Assembly (NCBI RefSeq): GCF_900156655.1
Contig: NZ_FTOG01000007.1
Coordinates: forward strand, 1 to 64,000
Source: Rhodobacter aestuarii
GTDB lineage: Bacteria > Pseudomonadota > Alphaproteobacteria > Rhodobacterales > Rhodobacteraceae
Direction of reading: 5' to 3'
DNA: 64,000 bases
In this document: piece after piece, positions 17,644 to 26,639 of the stretch
How positions within the stretch are numbered: the first letter of the stretch is position 1
Layout: each line of letters starts with the position of its first letter
Program-made: the position numbers and the translations under genes
The notes under the pieces: generated by a model
What the model was told of the DNA's origin: nothing
Seen by the model: the letters and a program-made list of their open reading frames with translations, nothing else
Databases searched by the model: none

Positions 17644-18056
17644 GCCAGCACTCGCTCCATGTCGCGGTGCGGGATGCCCGCATCGTCATAAACCGGGCCA
17701 AAGGCGACAAAGCCCAGCTTTTCATAAAAGCCCATCGCTTGCACCTGCGCGCCGAGTTGCACGCGGGTGCAGCCTGCCGCGCGCAACCGCTCACAACCCT
17801 CTAAGATCAGAAGCTTACCAAGCCCCGTGCCGCGCGCGGGCATGGCCACGCAAACGCGCCCGATCTTGCCCAGATCGCCCTTCACAAACAGCCGTGCGGT
17901 GCCCATCGGCGCATCGCCTTCGAGCGCCAGAAGGTGGATCGCCTCGCCATCAAGGTCATCCCATTCCTCGGCCTCGGCAATGCCCTGTTCTTCAATGAAC
18001 ACCTGACGGCGCAGCGCATGGGGGGCCGTCAAATCGCTTGTTTCGATGATCTTCAT
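17640..18056 (-). CDS. GNAT family N-acetyltransferase (ElaA-like)
   Basis: A 138 aa single-domain acetyltransferase with the acetyl-CoA loop [10 protein letters not shown] near residues 74-83 and a C-terminal GFYEKLGF. The start ([11 protein letters not shown], then EWDDLD) is typical of the ElaA/YjcF group, whose substrates are unknown. It follows dapE on the minus strand with an ATGA overlap, so it is co-translated with dapE. Confidence 0.85.
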   Translation of the reverse strand: MKIIETSDLTAPHALRRQVFIEEQGIAEAEEWDDLDGEAIHLLALEGDAPMGTARLFVKGDLGKIGRVCVAMPARGTGLGKLLILEGCERLRAAGCTRVQLGAQVQAMGFYEKLGFVAFGPVYDDAGIPHRDMERVLA

Positions 18057-19192
18057 GCGAAGTAATCGCGCAAAATGCGGGTGTAGATGCTTTTCAGCGC
18101 GGTGATTTGCTCAACCTCAATGCGTTCGTCCACTTGGTGCATGGTTTTGCCCACAAGGCCAAATTCCAGCACCGGGCAATGGTCTTTGACAAAGCGCGCA
18201 TCGGAGGTGCCGCCCGAGGTGGAAAGCTCCGGCGTCACGCCTGTTTCCGCCTCAACCGCACGCGCGACCAGTGCCACAAATTCGCCCGGCGGGGTCAGAA
18301 AGCTTTCGCCAGAAACCTCGGTGCGTAGGGCGAATTTCACCCCGCTTGTGGCCTCGATCCCTTCCACCAGTCCGTCGGCCCACGCGCTGATCGTGGCGGA
18401 GGAATGCGCATCGTTGAAGCGGATGTTCACCGTGGCCCGCGCTTTTGCCGGGATCACGTTATTGGCCGGGTTGCCGCAATCAATCGTGGTGATCTGCAGG
18501 GTTGAGGGTTCAAAATGCTCGGTCCCCTCATCAAGCGGTTTGGCGGTCATCTGCCCAAGCAGATCCACCAGCCCATGCAGCGGGTTTTTGGCGCGATGCG
18601 GATAGGCGGAATGGCCCTGCACCCCCTCGGCTTCAATGTAAAAGGTCATCGAACCGCGGCGGCCAATTTTCATCATCTGGCCCAAGATTTCGGGGCAGGT
18701 GGGTTCGCCCACGAGGCAGACTGACATCGCCTCGCCCTCAGCGACCATCCAATCCAAAAGCGCGCGCGTGCCATCGTGGCCCGGCCCTTCTTCATCGCCA
18801 GTGATCGCCAGCACAATCGCGCCCTCGGGCGGCGTTTCGCGGACAAAATCCACGGCTGCGGCGGCAAAAGCGCCAACGCCCGATTTCATATCGGTTGCGC
18901 CGCGCCCCCAAAGCACGCCATCGACAATGTCCCCGCTAAAGGGATCATGCGTCCACGCCGCCGCATCGCCCACCGGCACCACATCGGTGTGACCATTGAA
19001 GCCAAAGGTCTTGGCGCCCCTTTCGCCCCAGCGGGCAAAGAGGTTTGGCACACCGCCACGATCCACCCGCGTGCAGGCAAACCCGGCTTCGCTCAGCAGC
19101 TTTTCCAGTAGCACCAATGCGCCGCCTTCTTCGGGTGTGACAGAGGGGCAGCGGATAAGATCGGCGGTGAGCGCTATCGGATCGGTGGTCAT
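18053..19192 (-). CDS. dapE: Succinyl-diaminopimelate desuccinylase
   Basis: DapE (379 aa) removes succinate from N-succinyl-LL-diaminopimelate in the lysine/peptidoglycan pathway. It is an M20 di-zinc enzyme. H68 and D70 (GHTDVVP), D101 (GATDMKSG) and E134/E135 (TGDEEGPG) are visible, as are the dimerisation domain (about 180-295) and a C-terminal metal histidine. I start at MTTDPIAL (19192), seven bases after CAGGAG; two earlier ATGs are in frame. It overlaps the GNAT gene that follows. Confidence 0.95.
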   Translation of the reverse strand: MTTDPIALTADLIRCPSVTPEEGGALVLLEKLLSEAGFACTRVDRGGVPNLFARWGERGAKTFGFNGHTDVVPVGDAAAWTHDPFSGDIVDGVLWGRGATDMKSGVGAFAAAAVDFVRETPPEGAIVLAITGDEEGPGHDGTRALLDWMVAEGEAMSVCLVGEPTCPEILGQMMKIGRRGSMTFYIEAEGVQGHSAYPHRAKNPLHGLVDLLGQMTAKPLDEGTEHFEPSTLQITTIDCGNPANNVIPAKARATVNIRFNDAHSSATISAWADGLVEGIEATSGVKFALRTEVSGESFLTPPGEFVALVARAVEAETGVTPELSTSGGTSDARFVKDHCPVLEFGLVGKTMHQVDERIEVEQITALKSIYTRILRDYFA

Positions 19193-19440
19193 GGCAAGCT
19201 CCTGTTTCATGCAAGCCTTAGCCGGGCTGCGGGCAAGGCGCAACGCGCGCGCGATGTTGCTTTGGCGCAACCTCCGAGAATGGCCGGAAATTTCTGTTTT
19301 GAATCAGTCCAAAACTATCCTAACGTATAAGCAATAAACGACCCGAGGCAGGGCAACACGAGCAGGGCAAAAGCCCCCAATGAAAAGGCCGAATGGCCAC
19401 GGACGGACCGGCAAATTGCCGGAGCGGAGCATTTGTTGCT

Positions 19441-19461
19441 CTGCCCTCTAGGAGAGGGCAG
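19441..19461 (+). promoter_or_regulatory. Hairpin over the ribosome binding site of the first Hint gene
   Basis: CTGCCCTCT (19441-19449) is the exact reverse complement of AGAGGGCAG (19453-19461), with an AGG loop. Both Shine-Dalgarno candidates, AGGAG (19450-19454) and GCAGGA, lie in the loop and 3' arm; the ATG follows at 19465. A second dyad, CCGGCA/TGCCGG, lies near 19409-19423. The arrangement predicts low translation unless the hairpin is opened, for example by temperature, a protein or a small RNA. Confidence 0.55.
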
Positions 19462-19464
19462 GAC

Positions 19465-21027
19465 ATGGCAACCGGGCGCGAGCTTGGATACAATACCTCT
19501 GCGTCGGCAACGCAGATGGCGCAAACGATTTTTGGCGATGGGGTGAGCGTGGTTTCGGCCAGCTACACCGGCGCATCCTCATCCGCAGCGGTTTACTATT
19601 ACGGTGATTCCCGCGCGCCAGAGACGACACCAAGCGATACGGGCGTGATCCTATCGACCGGGAACGTGTCGGATTTTACTCAGCGCAATGGCGATCCGAA
19701 CCGCTATTCCAACACCTCCACCAACACTTGGGGGCAGGATAATAACTCCGGTTTCAACGCTTTGGCGGGCACGCGCACCTATGATGCGGCCTATCTAGAT
19801 GTGACATTCGTCCCCGACAGCGATGTGATGACGATCAGCTTCACCTTCGCCTCGGAAGAATATCCCGAATACGTCAATTCGATCTATAACGACGTGGTCG
19901 GGCTTTGGGTGAATGGCAGCTCGGTTGATGTGGAGCTGAACGCCTCGGTCAACGGGGTGAACGGCACCAATAACGAGAACCTCTACATTTCCAACACCGG
20001 GGATGACTACAACACCGAGATGGACGGGTTCACCGTCACCATGTCTGTGACGTTCAAAGTTATCCCGGGGCAGGTGAACAGCCTGCGCATCGGTATCGCG
20101 GATGTGAGCGACTCGAGCTATGACTCGAACCTCCTGATCGCGGCGAATTCTGTGCAGACGGTGCTGATCGCTGCCGATGATGAGATCACGCTTGGCGAGA
20201 ATGGCAGCCGCACGCTGGATGTTTTGAGCAATGACATCAATGGCACCAGCGGGACGCTCACGATCACCCATATCAATGGGGTGGCGGTCAGTGCGGGCGA
20301 TACGGTTCAGCTTGCGTCGGGCGAAACCGTCACGCTGAACGCCGATGGCTCGCTACAGGTCACCAGCGACGTGGGCGAAGAAAGCGTCAACTTCACCTAT
20401 GAGATCGCCTCAACCTCGGGTCACACCGATGTGGGTATGGTTTCCGTCAATGTGGTGCCTTGTTTCGTCGCAGGGACATTAATCGCGACGCCCAATGGGC
20501 TGCGCGCGGTCGAGGCTTTGATGCCGGGCGACCTTGTGGAAACGCAAGATGCCGGGCCGCAGCCTTTGTGCTGGGTGGGGCGCACGCGGGTTGCCGCTGC
20601 GGGGGCCTTTGCCCCGATCCGCTTTGCCAAGGGTGCCTATGGCGCGGCGCGTGATGTTCTTTTCTCGCCGCAGCATCGGGTGTTGGTGCGCGATCCAGTG
20701 GCCGAGTTGATGTTTGGCGAGTCCGAGGTTTTGGTCGCGGCCAAGGATTTGGTCGATGGCCGGCAAGTCACGGTGCGCGAGGGCGGTTTTGTGGAGTATG
20801 TCCATATCCTGTTCGACCGCCATCACATCGTCTTCTCGGAAGGTCTGGCGACCGAGAGCTTTCTGCCTGGCCCTCAAGTCATGGGCGGGATGGAGAGTGA
20901 GGCGCAACAAGAGATCCAAACTCTGTTCCCCGACCTCGACCCGGCTACGGGGGAAGGCTATGGCCCAGCGGCGCGGCGTATGCTGCGCAGTTATGAGGCA
21001 CAGGTGCTGCAGCGGATGGTCGCCTGA
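19465..21027 (+). CDS. Choice-of-anchor L / Hint domain protein
   Basis: A protein of 520 aa with no classical signal peptide. The N-terminal part (about 10-225) looks like a choice-of-anchor L domain (SDTGVILSTGNVSDF, then FTFASEEYPEYVN). A short Ig/cadherin-like repeat follows (about 230-330). A Hint domain begins at C333 (CFVAGTLIATPNG) and contains SPQHRVLV and a late DRHHIVFSEG. Hint domains cleave themselves in inteins and hedgehog proteins. In Rhodobacterales they are common at the C-terminus of secreted proteins, with unproven activity. The start is set by the hairpin-enclosed site at 19441-19461. The second Hint gene follows two bases after the stop. Confidence 0.8.
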   Translation: MATGRELGYNTSASATQMAQTIFGDGVSVVSASYTGASSSAAVYYYGDSRAPETTPSDTGVILSTGNVSDFTQRNGDPNRYSNTSTNTWGQDNNSGFNALAGTRTYDAAYLDVTFVPDSDVMTISFTFASEEYPEYVNSIYNDVVGLWVNGSSVDVELNASVNGVNGTNNENLYISNTGDDYNTEMDGFTVTMSVTFKVIPGQVNSLRIGIADVSDSSYDSNLLIAANSVQTVLIAADDEITLGENGSRTLDVLSNDINGTSGTLTITHINGVAVSAGDTVQLASGETVTLNADGSLQVTSDVGEESVNFTYEIASTSGHTDVGMVSVNVVPCFVAGTLIATPNGLRAVEALMPGDLVETQDAGPQPLCWVGRTRVAAAGAFAPIRFAKGAYGAARDVLFSPQHRVLVRDPVAELMFGESEVLVAAKDLVDGRQVTVREGGFVEYVHILFDRHHIVFSEGLATESFLPGPQVMGGMESEAQQEIQTLFPDLDPATGEGYGPAARRMLRSYEAQVLQRMVA

Positions 21028-21029
21028 GC

Positions 21030-22127
21030 ATGGCGCAGCGGGACGTGGGCTGGTTTGCGGCGCATTTGCCAAGTCGCGGCGCGGTGAGTTTCGCCGAACC
21101 GGGCCTTGGTGCGCAGCTTTCGCGCGGCAGCCTGATGTTGGAATTCACCCTGATGCAGGGGGAGGTGGGGCCTTTAGGGCTTGTGCACCTTGGTTCGCGC
21201 GAAGGCTGGCTGCGGTTTTTCTCGCTCGCGCTTGATGGGGAGGGGCATCTAAGCCTTGTGCAGCGTCAAGGCGACGCGGTGCATGCGCTTTCGCTTGATG
21301 TCTCAAGCGCCTGTCAAGCGGGTGGGCGCATGCGGGTGACGTGGAGTTGGGACTGTGAGAAGGGCCTCAGTCGTCTCAGCTTAGAGGCGGTGGATGGTGG
21401 CAGCCTGCGCCAAAAGCTTGGGCATGATCCACTGGCAATGCCGCGCGCGGATTTGGCGGCTTTAGCGGCAGCGCAAGACGGCACGCAACTTGGGCCGCGG
21501 GTCGAGTGGTTGGCGCTCGGCGATCATGTTCAGCCCGTCGGGCCCGGGGCTTGTTTTGCACCTGCAACACCGATTGCGACGCCGAAAGGCGAACGCCCCG
21601 CCGCCAGTTTGAAAGCGGGAGATTGGGTCGAGACCGCGGATGCTGGGCCGCAGAAGGTTTTGTGGTCTGGGCGCGTTTCCTTGCCTGCGCTTGGCGCCTT
21701 ACGTCCGGTGCGGCTTTGTGCGCCGTTCTTTGGAGCCACGCGGGATTTGTGGTTATGGCCGCGCCATCGTGTGGCCTTGGGAGGCGCGGCGGTGGATTAC
21801 CTTTTTGGCGAGGATGAGGTTTTGATCGGCGCGCAGCATTTGGTGGATGGCGTTAGCGCGCAGCAACCTGACCGACCTTGTGTTTTGAATTGGCACGGAA
21901 TTTTGCTTGAGGGGCACCATCTTTTGAGTGCCGATGGCTGCTTGATCGAAAGCCTGAGCCTTGGGCGGCTTGCACGCACGCCCGCACTGGCGCGCACCAC
22001 CGCCTTGGCCGATTTGGGCTCGGAGTTGCCGTTGCATGGGGCTGCCGCGCGGCGGGTTTTGCGCACTTACGAAGCCCAAGCTTTGGCGGCAGAGCGTCGC
22101 CGCCGCGATGGCCCGGTTGCCGCCTGA
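21030..22127 (+). CDS. Second Hint domain-containing protein
   Basis: A 365 aa protein two bases downstream of the first Hint gene. The N-terminal half (about 1-165) resembles a LamG/concanavalin-like beta sandwich. The Hint domain starts at CFAPATPIATPKG (near residue 175) and runs through WPRHRVALGG and a final GHHLLSADG. Both proteins end with a similar tail (RRMLRSYEAQ and RRVLRTYEAQ), so the C-terminal halves are related and the N-terminal halves are not. No signal peptide is seen. The function is unknown; a surface or secreted partner of the first protein is inferred from the operon. Confidence 0.78.
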   Translation: MAQRDVGWFAAHLPSRGAVSFAEPGLGAQLSRGSLMLEFTLMQGEVGPLGLVHLGSREGWLRFFSLALDGEGHLSLVQRQGDAVHALSLDVSSACQAGGRMRVTWSWDCEKGLSRLSLEAVDGGSLRQKLGHDPLAMPRADLAALAAAQDGTQLGPRVEWLALGDHVQPVGPGACFAPATPIATPKGERPAASLKAGDWVETADAGPQKVLWSGRVSLPALGALRPVRLCAPFFGATRDLWLWPRHRVALGGAAVDYLFGEDEVLIGAQHLVDGVSAQQPDRPCVLNWHGILLEGHHLLSADGCLIESLSLGRLARTPALARTTALADLGSELPLHGAAARRVLRTYEAQALAAERRRRDGPVAA

Positions 22128-22261
22128 GCAAAATCGGACGCGACACATTCGGTCTTTGATCAAGCTTCGCGCGAATTTTTATTGCGCTGCACCTGCAAAA
22201 TGCCTAAGCACTCGGGAACCGCAAAACAACCGCGCCGAATCCCGGCGCAGATGGGGCTGAC

Positions 22262-23905
22262 ATGACCGAGACGATCCTTCTTGCCGACCTGCTTGCGCTG
22301 ACTGAGGCGACGCTTCCCGAGATTGCGAAACTGACCGCCGAGGCGACTGCGGGCCTGAAGGCTAAAGTCAGCCGGGGCGACAAAATTTCCAATGCCGCGC
22401 TGGAAGAGGACCAATTTACGGCCCATGCTTTGGCGTGGCTTGCCACCTATAACCAGTCGCTGATCCAACTGCGCGGCTGGGCGGGCCGTGTCGCCGAGGC
22501 GGGCCAGTTTGGTGAGATGGAGCAGCTTTTGCTGCAAATCGGCTTTGGCGAATACCTCAACCAGATCGCCGGTGGCATCCCGATGAGCCAAGGCGAAACC
22601 GCGCGCCTGACCGACCTTGGCGTTGCGTGGGAGCCGTCGGAGGCCGCGCGCAGGCTGATGGCCGAAGGCAATACCAATGCCGCGCGCATGGCGCTGGTGG
22701 CACGGATGCAAGACAACCAAGGCCGCGCGCTCTTTGGCACCTCTGGCTTGGATGAAGAGTTGGAAATGATCCGCGATCAGTTCCACCGTTATGCCGAGGA
22801 ACGCGTGATCCCGAATGCGCATGAATGGCACCTCAAGGACGAACTGATCCCGATGGAGATCATCGAGGAACTGGCCGAACTGGGCGTCTTTGGCCTCACC
22901 ATCCCGGAGGAATACGGCGGGTTGGGCCTGTCCAAAGCCTCGATGGTCGTGGTGACCGAGGAGCTTTCGCGCGGTTACATTGGCGTCGGTTCGCTTGGCA
23001 CGCGGTCCGAGATTGCCGCGGAACTGATCATCTGCGGCGGTACCGAAGAACAAAAGCAAAAATGGCTGCCGGGGCTGGCCTCGGGCGAGATCCTTTCGAC
23101 CGCTGTTTTCACCGAACCGAACACCGGCTCGGACCTTGGGAGCCTGCGCACCCGTGCGGTAAAGGATGGCGATGACTGGGTGGTGACGGGCAACAAAACT
23201 TGGATCACTCACGCCCAACGCACCCATGTGATGACGCTTCTGGCCCGCACCGAGCCTGACACCACCGATTGGCGCGGCCTGTCGATGTTCTTGGCAGAAA
23301 AGACCCCGGGCACCGATGACAACCCCTTCCCGACGCCGGGCATGACCGGCGGCGAGATCGAGGTTTTGGGCTATCGCGGCATGAAGGAATATGAGCTGGG
23401 CTTTGATGGCTTCCGCGTGAAGGGCGAAAACCTTCTGGGCGGCGAGACCGGCAAAGGCTTCAAACAGCTTATGGAAACCTTTGAATCGGCGCGCATCCAA
23501 ACCGCTGCCCGCGCCGTGGGTGTGGCGCAGGCGGCCTGCGAGATTGGCATGCAATATGCGATCGACCGCAAGCAATTTGGTAAATCGCTGATCGAGTTTC
23601 CGCGCGTCGGCGGCAAGCTCGCGATGATGGCCGTTGAAATCATGATCGCGCGGCAGCTGACCTATTTCTCGGCTTGGGAGAAAGACCACGGCCATCGCTG
23701 CGACGTTGAGGCGGGTATGGCGAAACTGCTTGGCGCCCGCGTGGCTTGGGCCTGTTCGGACAATGCTTTGCAAATCCACGGCGGCAACGGCTTTGCGCTT
23801 GAATACACGATCTCGCGTATCCTGTGTGACGCCCGCATCTTGAACATCTTCGAGGGTGCGGCGGAAATTCAGGCGCAAGTGATTGCGCGTCGCCTGCTGG
23901 GTTGA
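22262..23905 (+). CDS. mcd: (2S)-methylsuccinyl-CoA dehydrogenase
   Basis: This 547 aa flavoenzyme has an acyl-CoA dehydrogenase core (about residues 165-547) preceded by the extra N-terminal helical domain typical of Mcd. The stretch ISNAALEEDQFTAHALAWLA and the later GEYLNQIAGGIPMSQGE match what I remember of Rhodobacter Mcd. Substrate-channel and FAD motifs include FTEPNTGSDLGSL; the base is expected at E531 in FEGAAEIQ. It oxidises methylsuccinyl-CoA to mesaconyl-CoA in the ethylmalonyl-CoA pathway and passes electrons to ETF. A TTGCGCTG motif lies about 73 bases upstream and a terminator follows the gene. Confidence 0.92.
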   Translation: MTETILLADLLALTEATLPEIAKLTAEATAGLKAKVSRGDKISNAALEEDQFTAHALAWLATYNQSLIQLRGWAGRVAEAGQFGEMEQLLLQIGFGEYLNQIAGGIPMSQGETARLTDLGVAWEPSEAARRLMAEGNTNAARMALVARMQDNQGRALFGTSGLDEELEMIRDQFHRYAEERVIPNAHEWHLKDELIPMEIIEELAELGVFGLTIPEEYGGLGLSKASMVVVTEELSRGYIGVGSLGTRSEIAAELIICGGTEEQKQKWLPGLASGEILSTAVFTEPNTGSDLGSLRTRAVKDGDDWVVTGNKTWITHAQRTHVMTLLARTEPDTTDWRGLSMFLAEKTPGTDDNPFPTPGMTGGEIEVLGYRGMKEYELGFDGFRVKGENLLGGETGKGFKQLMETFESARIQTAARAVGVAQAACEIGMQYAIDRKQFGKSLIEFPRVGGKLAMMAVEIMIARQLTYFSAWEKDHGHRCDVEAGMAKLLGARVAWACSDNALQIHGGNGFALEYTISRILCDARILNIFEGAAEIQAQVIARRLLG

Positions 23906-23926
23906 GCCGTTTCAAATTGCATCAAG

Positions 23927-23952
23927 CGGGGCCATTCTTGGCCCCGTTTTTT
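23927..23952 (+). terminator. Intrinsic terminator of mcd
   Basis: CGGGGCC (23927-23933) pairs with GGCCCCG (23940-23946) around ATTCTT and is followed by six T. Confidence 0.9.
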
Positions 23953-24000
23953 ATTGCGCCTCCAAAGGTTTCGCGCAATCTGGCGGGAAAGGAGACCGCC

Positions 24001-24504
24001 ATGATCCGTGATGCCCGCCCTGAGGATGCTGAAGCGATTTGCACGATCTATAATGACGCCGTGCAAAACTCGACTGCGATCTGGAACGAGATTTTGGTGG
24101 ATGCCGAAAACCGCCGTGCGTGGATTGCTGAGCGCCAAGCAGCAGGCTTTCCGGTGCTGGTCTGGGACGAGGACGGACAGGCCTTGGGCTATGCCAGCTT
24201 TGGCCCGTTTCGCCCGCATGATGGTTATCGGTTGACGGTCGAGCATTCGGTCTATGTCCACCCCGATCATCGCTCCGGCGGCAAGGGCGCGCAGTTGATG
24301 GAAGCGCTGATTGCCCGCGCGCGGGCGGAGGGCTTTCATGTTATGGTGGCGGCGATTGATGCGGCGAACATAGGCTCAATCCGCCTGCACGCGCGGCTCG
24401 GCTTTGCTGATGTGGGGGTGATGCGCCAAGTGGGCAAAAAGTTCGGGCGTTGGCTTGATTTGGCGCTGATGCAATTGCTGCTAGATGATCGGCCTCAGCC
24501 CTGA
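24001..24504 (+). CDS. GNAT N-acetyltransferase, Pat/MnaT-like
   Basis: A 167 aa acetyltransferase. It begins [21 protein letters not shown], as do phosphinothricin/methionine-sulfone acetyltransferases, and has [20 protein letters not shown] as the acetyl-CoA loop and IRLHARLGF near the end. Housekeeping members acetylate L-amino acid analogues such as methionine sulfoximine; herbicide resistance is not implied. AAGGAG lies nine bases before the ATG at 24001. A longer frame would start at 23902, but that part holds the mcd terminator. Its end overlaps the end of recO by ten bases. Confidence 0.85.
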   Translation: MIRDARPEDAEAICTIYNDAVQNSTAIWNEILVDAENRRAWIAERQAAGFPVLVWDEDGQALGYASFGPFRPHDGYRLTVEHSVYVHPDHRSGGKGAQLMEALIARARAEGFHVMVAAIDAANIGSIRLHARLGFADVGVMRQVGKKFGRWLDLALMQLLLDDRPQP

Positions 24505-25217
24505 CGGGCAATGGCGTCGATCAACCGCCGCCGCGCCTCTGGCAATTGTTTGCGGGCGTGGTCTTCTGCAAAGCGGGTCAGGAAATGGCCAGTGAGGGAG
24601 AGGCCCTCGCCAATCTCCCCCCAAGTGGCCGGGCCTTGGCCCAAAAGGCAAAGCGGCAAAGGCAACAGGCGTGGGGCCCAATCGCCCGCGCCACCGCGGC
24701 TCACTGCCCGGCCTGAGCGAGGTGAAACATAGGCCAGATCATCGCGCGTGCCGGTGACCGCGCAGCGGGTGAGGTCGAGTCCGCTGCCAAGCTCTTCAAG
24801 CAGTGCCATTTCCCAGTGCAGGTAATCCACCACCCAGCCCTCTGCCGCTTGCCCGATGACGGTGAAAAGCGGCTCGGTTGCTGCGTAAAGACGCGGATGC
24901 GGGTCGCGCTCGGCCAGCACAAAGGACAGCATCGCACAAACCGAATTGAGCCCCATCAGCGCGAGCCGATCAGAAAGCGCGCCCGCACGCGAGGCCAACG
25001 GCTCAACGGTGAAACTGCCCAAATGATCCTCAAGCCGCGCGCGCCAAGTGAGCGCGACATGGCTGCCCGGCATCAATGTGGCCGCCATCTTGCGCGATGC
25101 CCCGCCGCGTACCACGCCAAGGTGGCGGCCATGCATGGCCGTAAACACCTCGACAATCGCCGAGCTTTCGCCATGCAGGCGGGTTGAAAGGATCGTGCCT
25201 TGGTCTTGCCAGTCCAT
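24495..25217 (-). CDS. recO: DNA repair protein RecO
   Basis: RecO (240 aa) anneals single strands and helps load RecA at gaps with RecR. The N-terminal OB fold starts [18 protein letters not shown], then [10 protein letters not shown]; the C-terminal half is helical, and no zinc-finger cysteine cluster is seen. I start at MDWQDQ (25217); an extension of 20 codons runs through a GC-rich repeat and is not RecO-like. It is the last gene of the folK-to-recO block, separated from DUF1491 by the repeat at 25233-25275. Confidence 0.93.
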   Translation of the reverse strand: MDWQDQGTILSTRLHGESSAIVEVFTAMHGRHLGVVRGGASRKMAATLMPGSHVALTWRARLEDHLGSFTVEPLASRAGALSDRLALMGLNSVCAMLSFVLAERDPHPRLYAATEPLFTVIGQAAEGWVVDYLHWEMALLEELGSGLDLTRCAVTGTRDDLAYVSPRSGRAVSRGGAGDWAPRLLPLPLCLLGQGPATWGEIGEGLSLTGHFLTRFAEDHARKQLPEARRRLIDAIARQG

Positions 25218-25232
25218 CTGTTTCGCCACAGG

Positions 25233-25275
25233 CGGGGGGCTGTCTGCCCCCCGAACCCCCCGAGGATATTTGGAC
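25233..25275. repeat. Rhodobacterales-type intergenic repeat, copy 1
   Basis: A hairpin CGGGGGGC (25233-25240) / GCCCCCCG (25246-25253) is followed by CCCCCCGAGGATATTTGG. On the minus strand this reads CAAATATCCTCGGGGGG and then the hairpin. A similar layout (TTCAAATATCCCGAG plus a G/C-tract hairpin) occurs at 61596-61650. From memory, elements of this form are common between genes in Rhodobacteraceae. It may act as a terminator/attenuator between DUF1491 and recO. Confidence 0.6.
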
Positions 25276-25292
25276 AAAGTCGAAGGGGAAAG

Positions 25293-25628
25293 TCAGTCTT
25301 TCAGACCGTCTTCTTCCAAAAGCGTGCGGCCATGCCGGGCCTCGAGCTCGATCACCCAAAGATCGGGGTCAAAGCTGCGTTGCTTGCGGATGCTTTCATC
25401 CACCTCGCGCTCGGGGCCCTCGGTCAGCACCGCCCAAGCCTCGCTATCGGTCATCAGGTCAAAGCGGCGCGTATAGAGCTTTGCCTGCCCATCCAGCGTG
25501 GCGCATTTCACCATCACCGCACCACTATCGGGTTGCCCCTTGGCGGCGATATAGGCGGGGATATTGTTCAGCTCCAACCGTTTGAGATAAGCCCGCACCC
25601 AAAGTTCGGCGCGCAAACGGGGCGGCAT
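25293..25628 (-). CDS. DUF1491 family protein
   Basis: A 111 aa soluble protein of a family seen in Alphaproteobacteria. It starts RLRAELWVRAYLKRLE and contains KGQPDSGAVMVK and a final RTLLEEDGL. Its function is unknown. It starts two bases after the era stop, with no clear ribosome binding site of its own, so it is probably translated by coupling with era. Confidence 0.85.
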   Translation of the reverse strand: MPPRLRAELWVRAYLKRLELNNIPAYIAAKGQPDSGAVMVKCATLDGQAKLYTRRFDLMTDSEAWAVLTEGPEREVDESIRKQRSFDPDLWVIELEARHGRTLLEEDGLKD

Positions 25629-25630
25629 AG

Positions 25631-26542
25631 TCAGTTGCCGTCCTTGAAGTCGAGCCCCATTTCTGAATAGCGCTCGGCTTCATCTTGCCAGTTCTCGCGC
25701 ACCTTCACCTGCAAGAACAGATGCACCGGGCGGCCCATGAAATCGGCCAGATCATGGCGTGCGGCGGTCGAGATGCCCTTGATCGTCTCGCCACCCTTGC
25801 CCAGCACAATGCCCTTATGGCCATCGCGGCTGACATAGATCACTTGATCGATCCGGGCGGAGCCATCGGGGCGTTCTTCCCAGTTTTCCGTCTCGACGGT
25901 CAACTGATAGGGCAGTTCTTCATGCAGCCGCAGGGTCAGCTTTTCGCGGGTCACTTCGGCGGCGATCATCCGCATCGGCAGGTCGGCGATCTGGTCCTCG
26001 GGGTAATACCACGGGCCAACGGGCAATTCACCCGCAAGCCAACTCCGCAGATCATCCACGCCATAGCCCTTTTCGGCCGAGATCATAAAGGTCCGCACAA
26101 AGGGGAATTCGGCATTGGCTTTCTCGGCCAATTCCAAAAGCCGCTCGGCTTTCACCTTGTCGATCTTGTTGATGGCAAGCGCGACGGGTTGCGTGCCTTC
26201 GCGCGATTTTAGCGCCTCAAGAATGGCCATCACCCCATCGGTCAGGCCGCGATGCGCCTCGATCAAAAGCACCACAATATCGGCATCGGCGGCACCGCCC
26301 CAAGCGGCGGTGACCATCGCCCGGTCAAGGCGGCGGCGCGGGCGGAAGATGCCGGGGGTATCGACAAAGACGATTTGGCTTTGGCCCGCCATGCAAACCC
26401 CGCGAATACGGGCGCGTGTGGTTTGCACCTTATGGGTGACGATCGAGACCTTCGCGCCGACCATCTGGTTGAGCAGGGTAGACTTGCCGGCATTGGGTTC
26501 GCCGATCAGGGCAACAAAGCCCGCGCGGGTGGTTTCGGTCAT
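25631..26542 (-). CDS. era: GTPase Era
   Basis: Era (303 aa) binds 16S rRNA and helps mature the 30S subunit. The GTPase domain shows G1 GEPNAGKST (about 14-22), G3 DTPG, G4 NKID and G5 SAEKG. The C-terminal KH domain contains GHKGIVLGKGG. AGGAG precedes the start. It lies downstream of rnc in the same orientation, the usual arrangement (rnc-era-recO), with a 97-base gap to rnc. Confidence 0.97.
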   Translation of the reverse strand: MTETTRAGFVALIGEPNAGKSTLLNQMVGAKVSIVTHKVQTTRARIRGVCMAGQSQIVFVDTPGIFRPRRRLDRAMVTAAWGGAADADIVVLLIEAHRGLTDGVMAILEALKSREGTQPVALAINKIDKVKAERLLELAEKANAEFPFVRTFMISAEKGYGVDDLRSWLAGELPVGPWYYPEDQIADLPMRMIAAEVTREKLTLRLHEELPYQLTVETENWEERPDGSARIDQVIYVSRDGHKGIVLGKGGETIKGISTAARHDLADFMGRPVHLFLQVKVRENWQDEAERYSEMGLDFKDGN

Positions 26543-26639
26543 CTGGACTCCTGAAGTTTGCTGCGGGATAGTCCATTCCTTCCCGCAAGGCTAGCACGAA
26601 CCTGCGGGATTGCTATCCAGATCATTGTGGAGGGGCGGC

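Noticed and set aside
22160-23878. A 572-codon open frame on the minus strand opposite mcd
   Set aside because: Antisense mirror of a well-recognised acyl-CoA dehydrogenase; composition is His/Arg/Gly-rich and without motifs.
24001-24504. Phosphinothricin resistance gene acquired by transfer
   Set aside because: The protein is like chromosomal housekeeping Pat/MnaT acetyltransferases and its base composition and setting match its neighbours.
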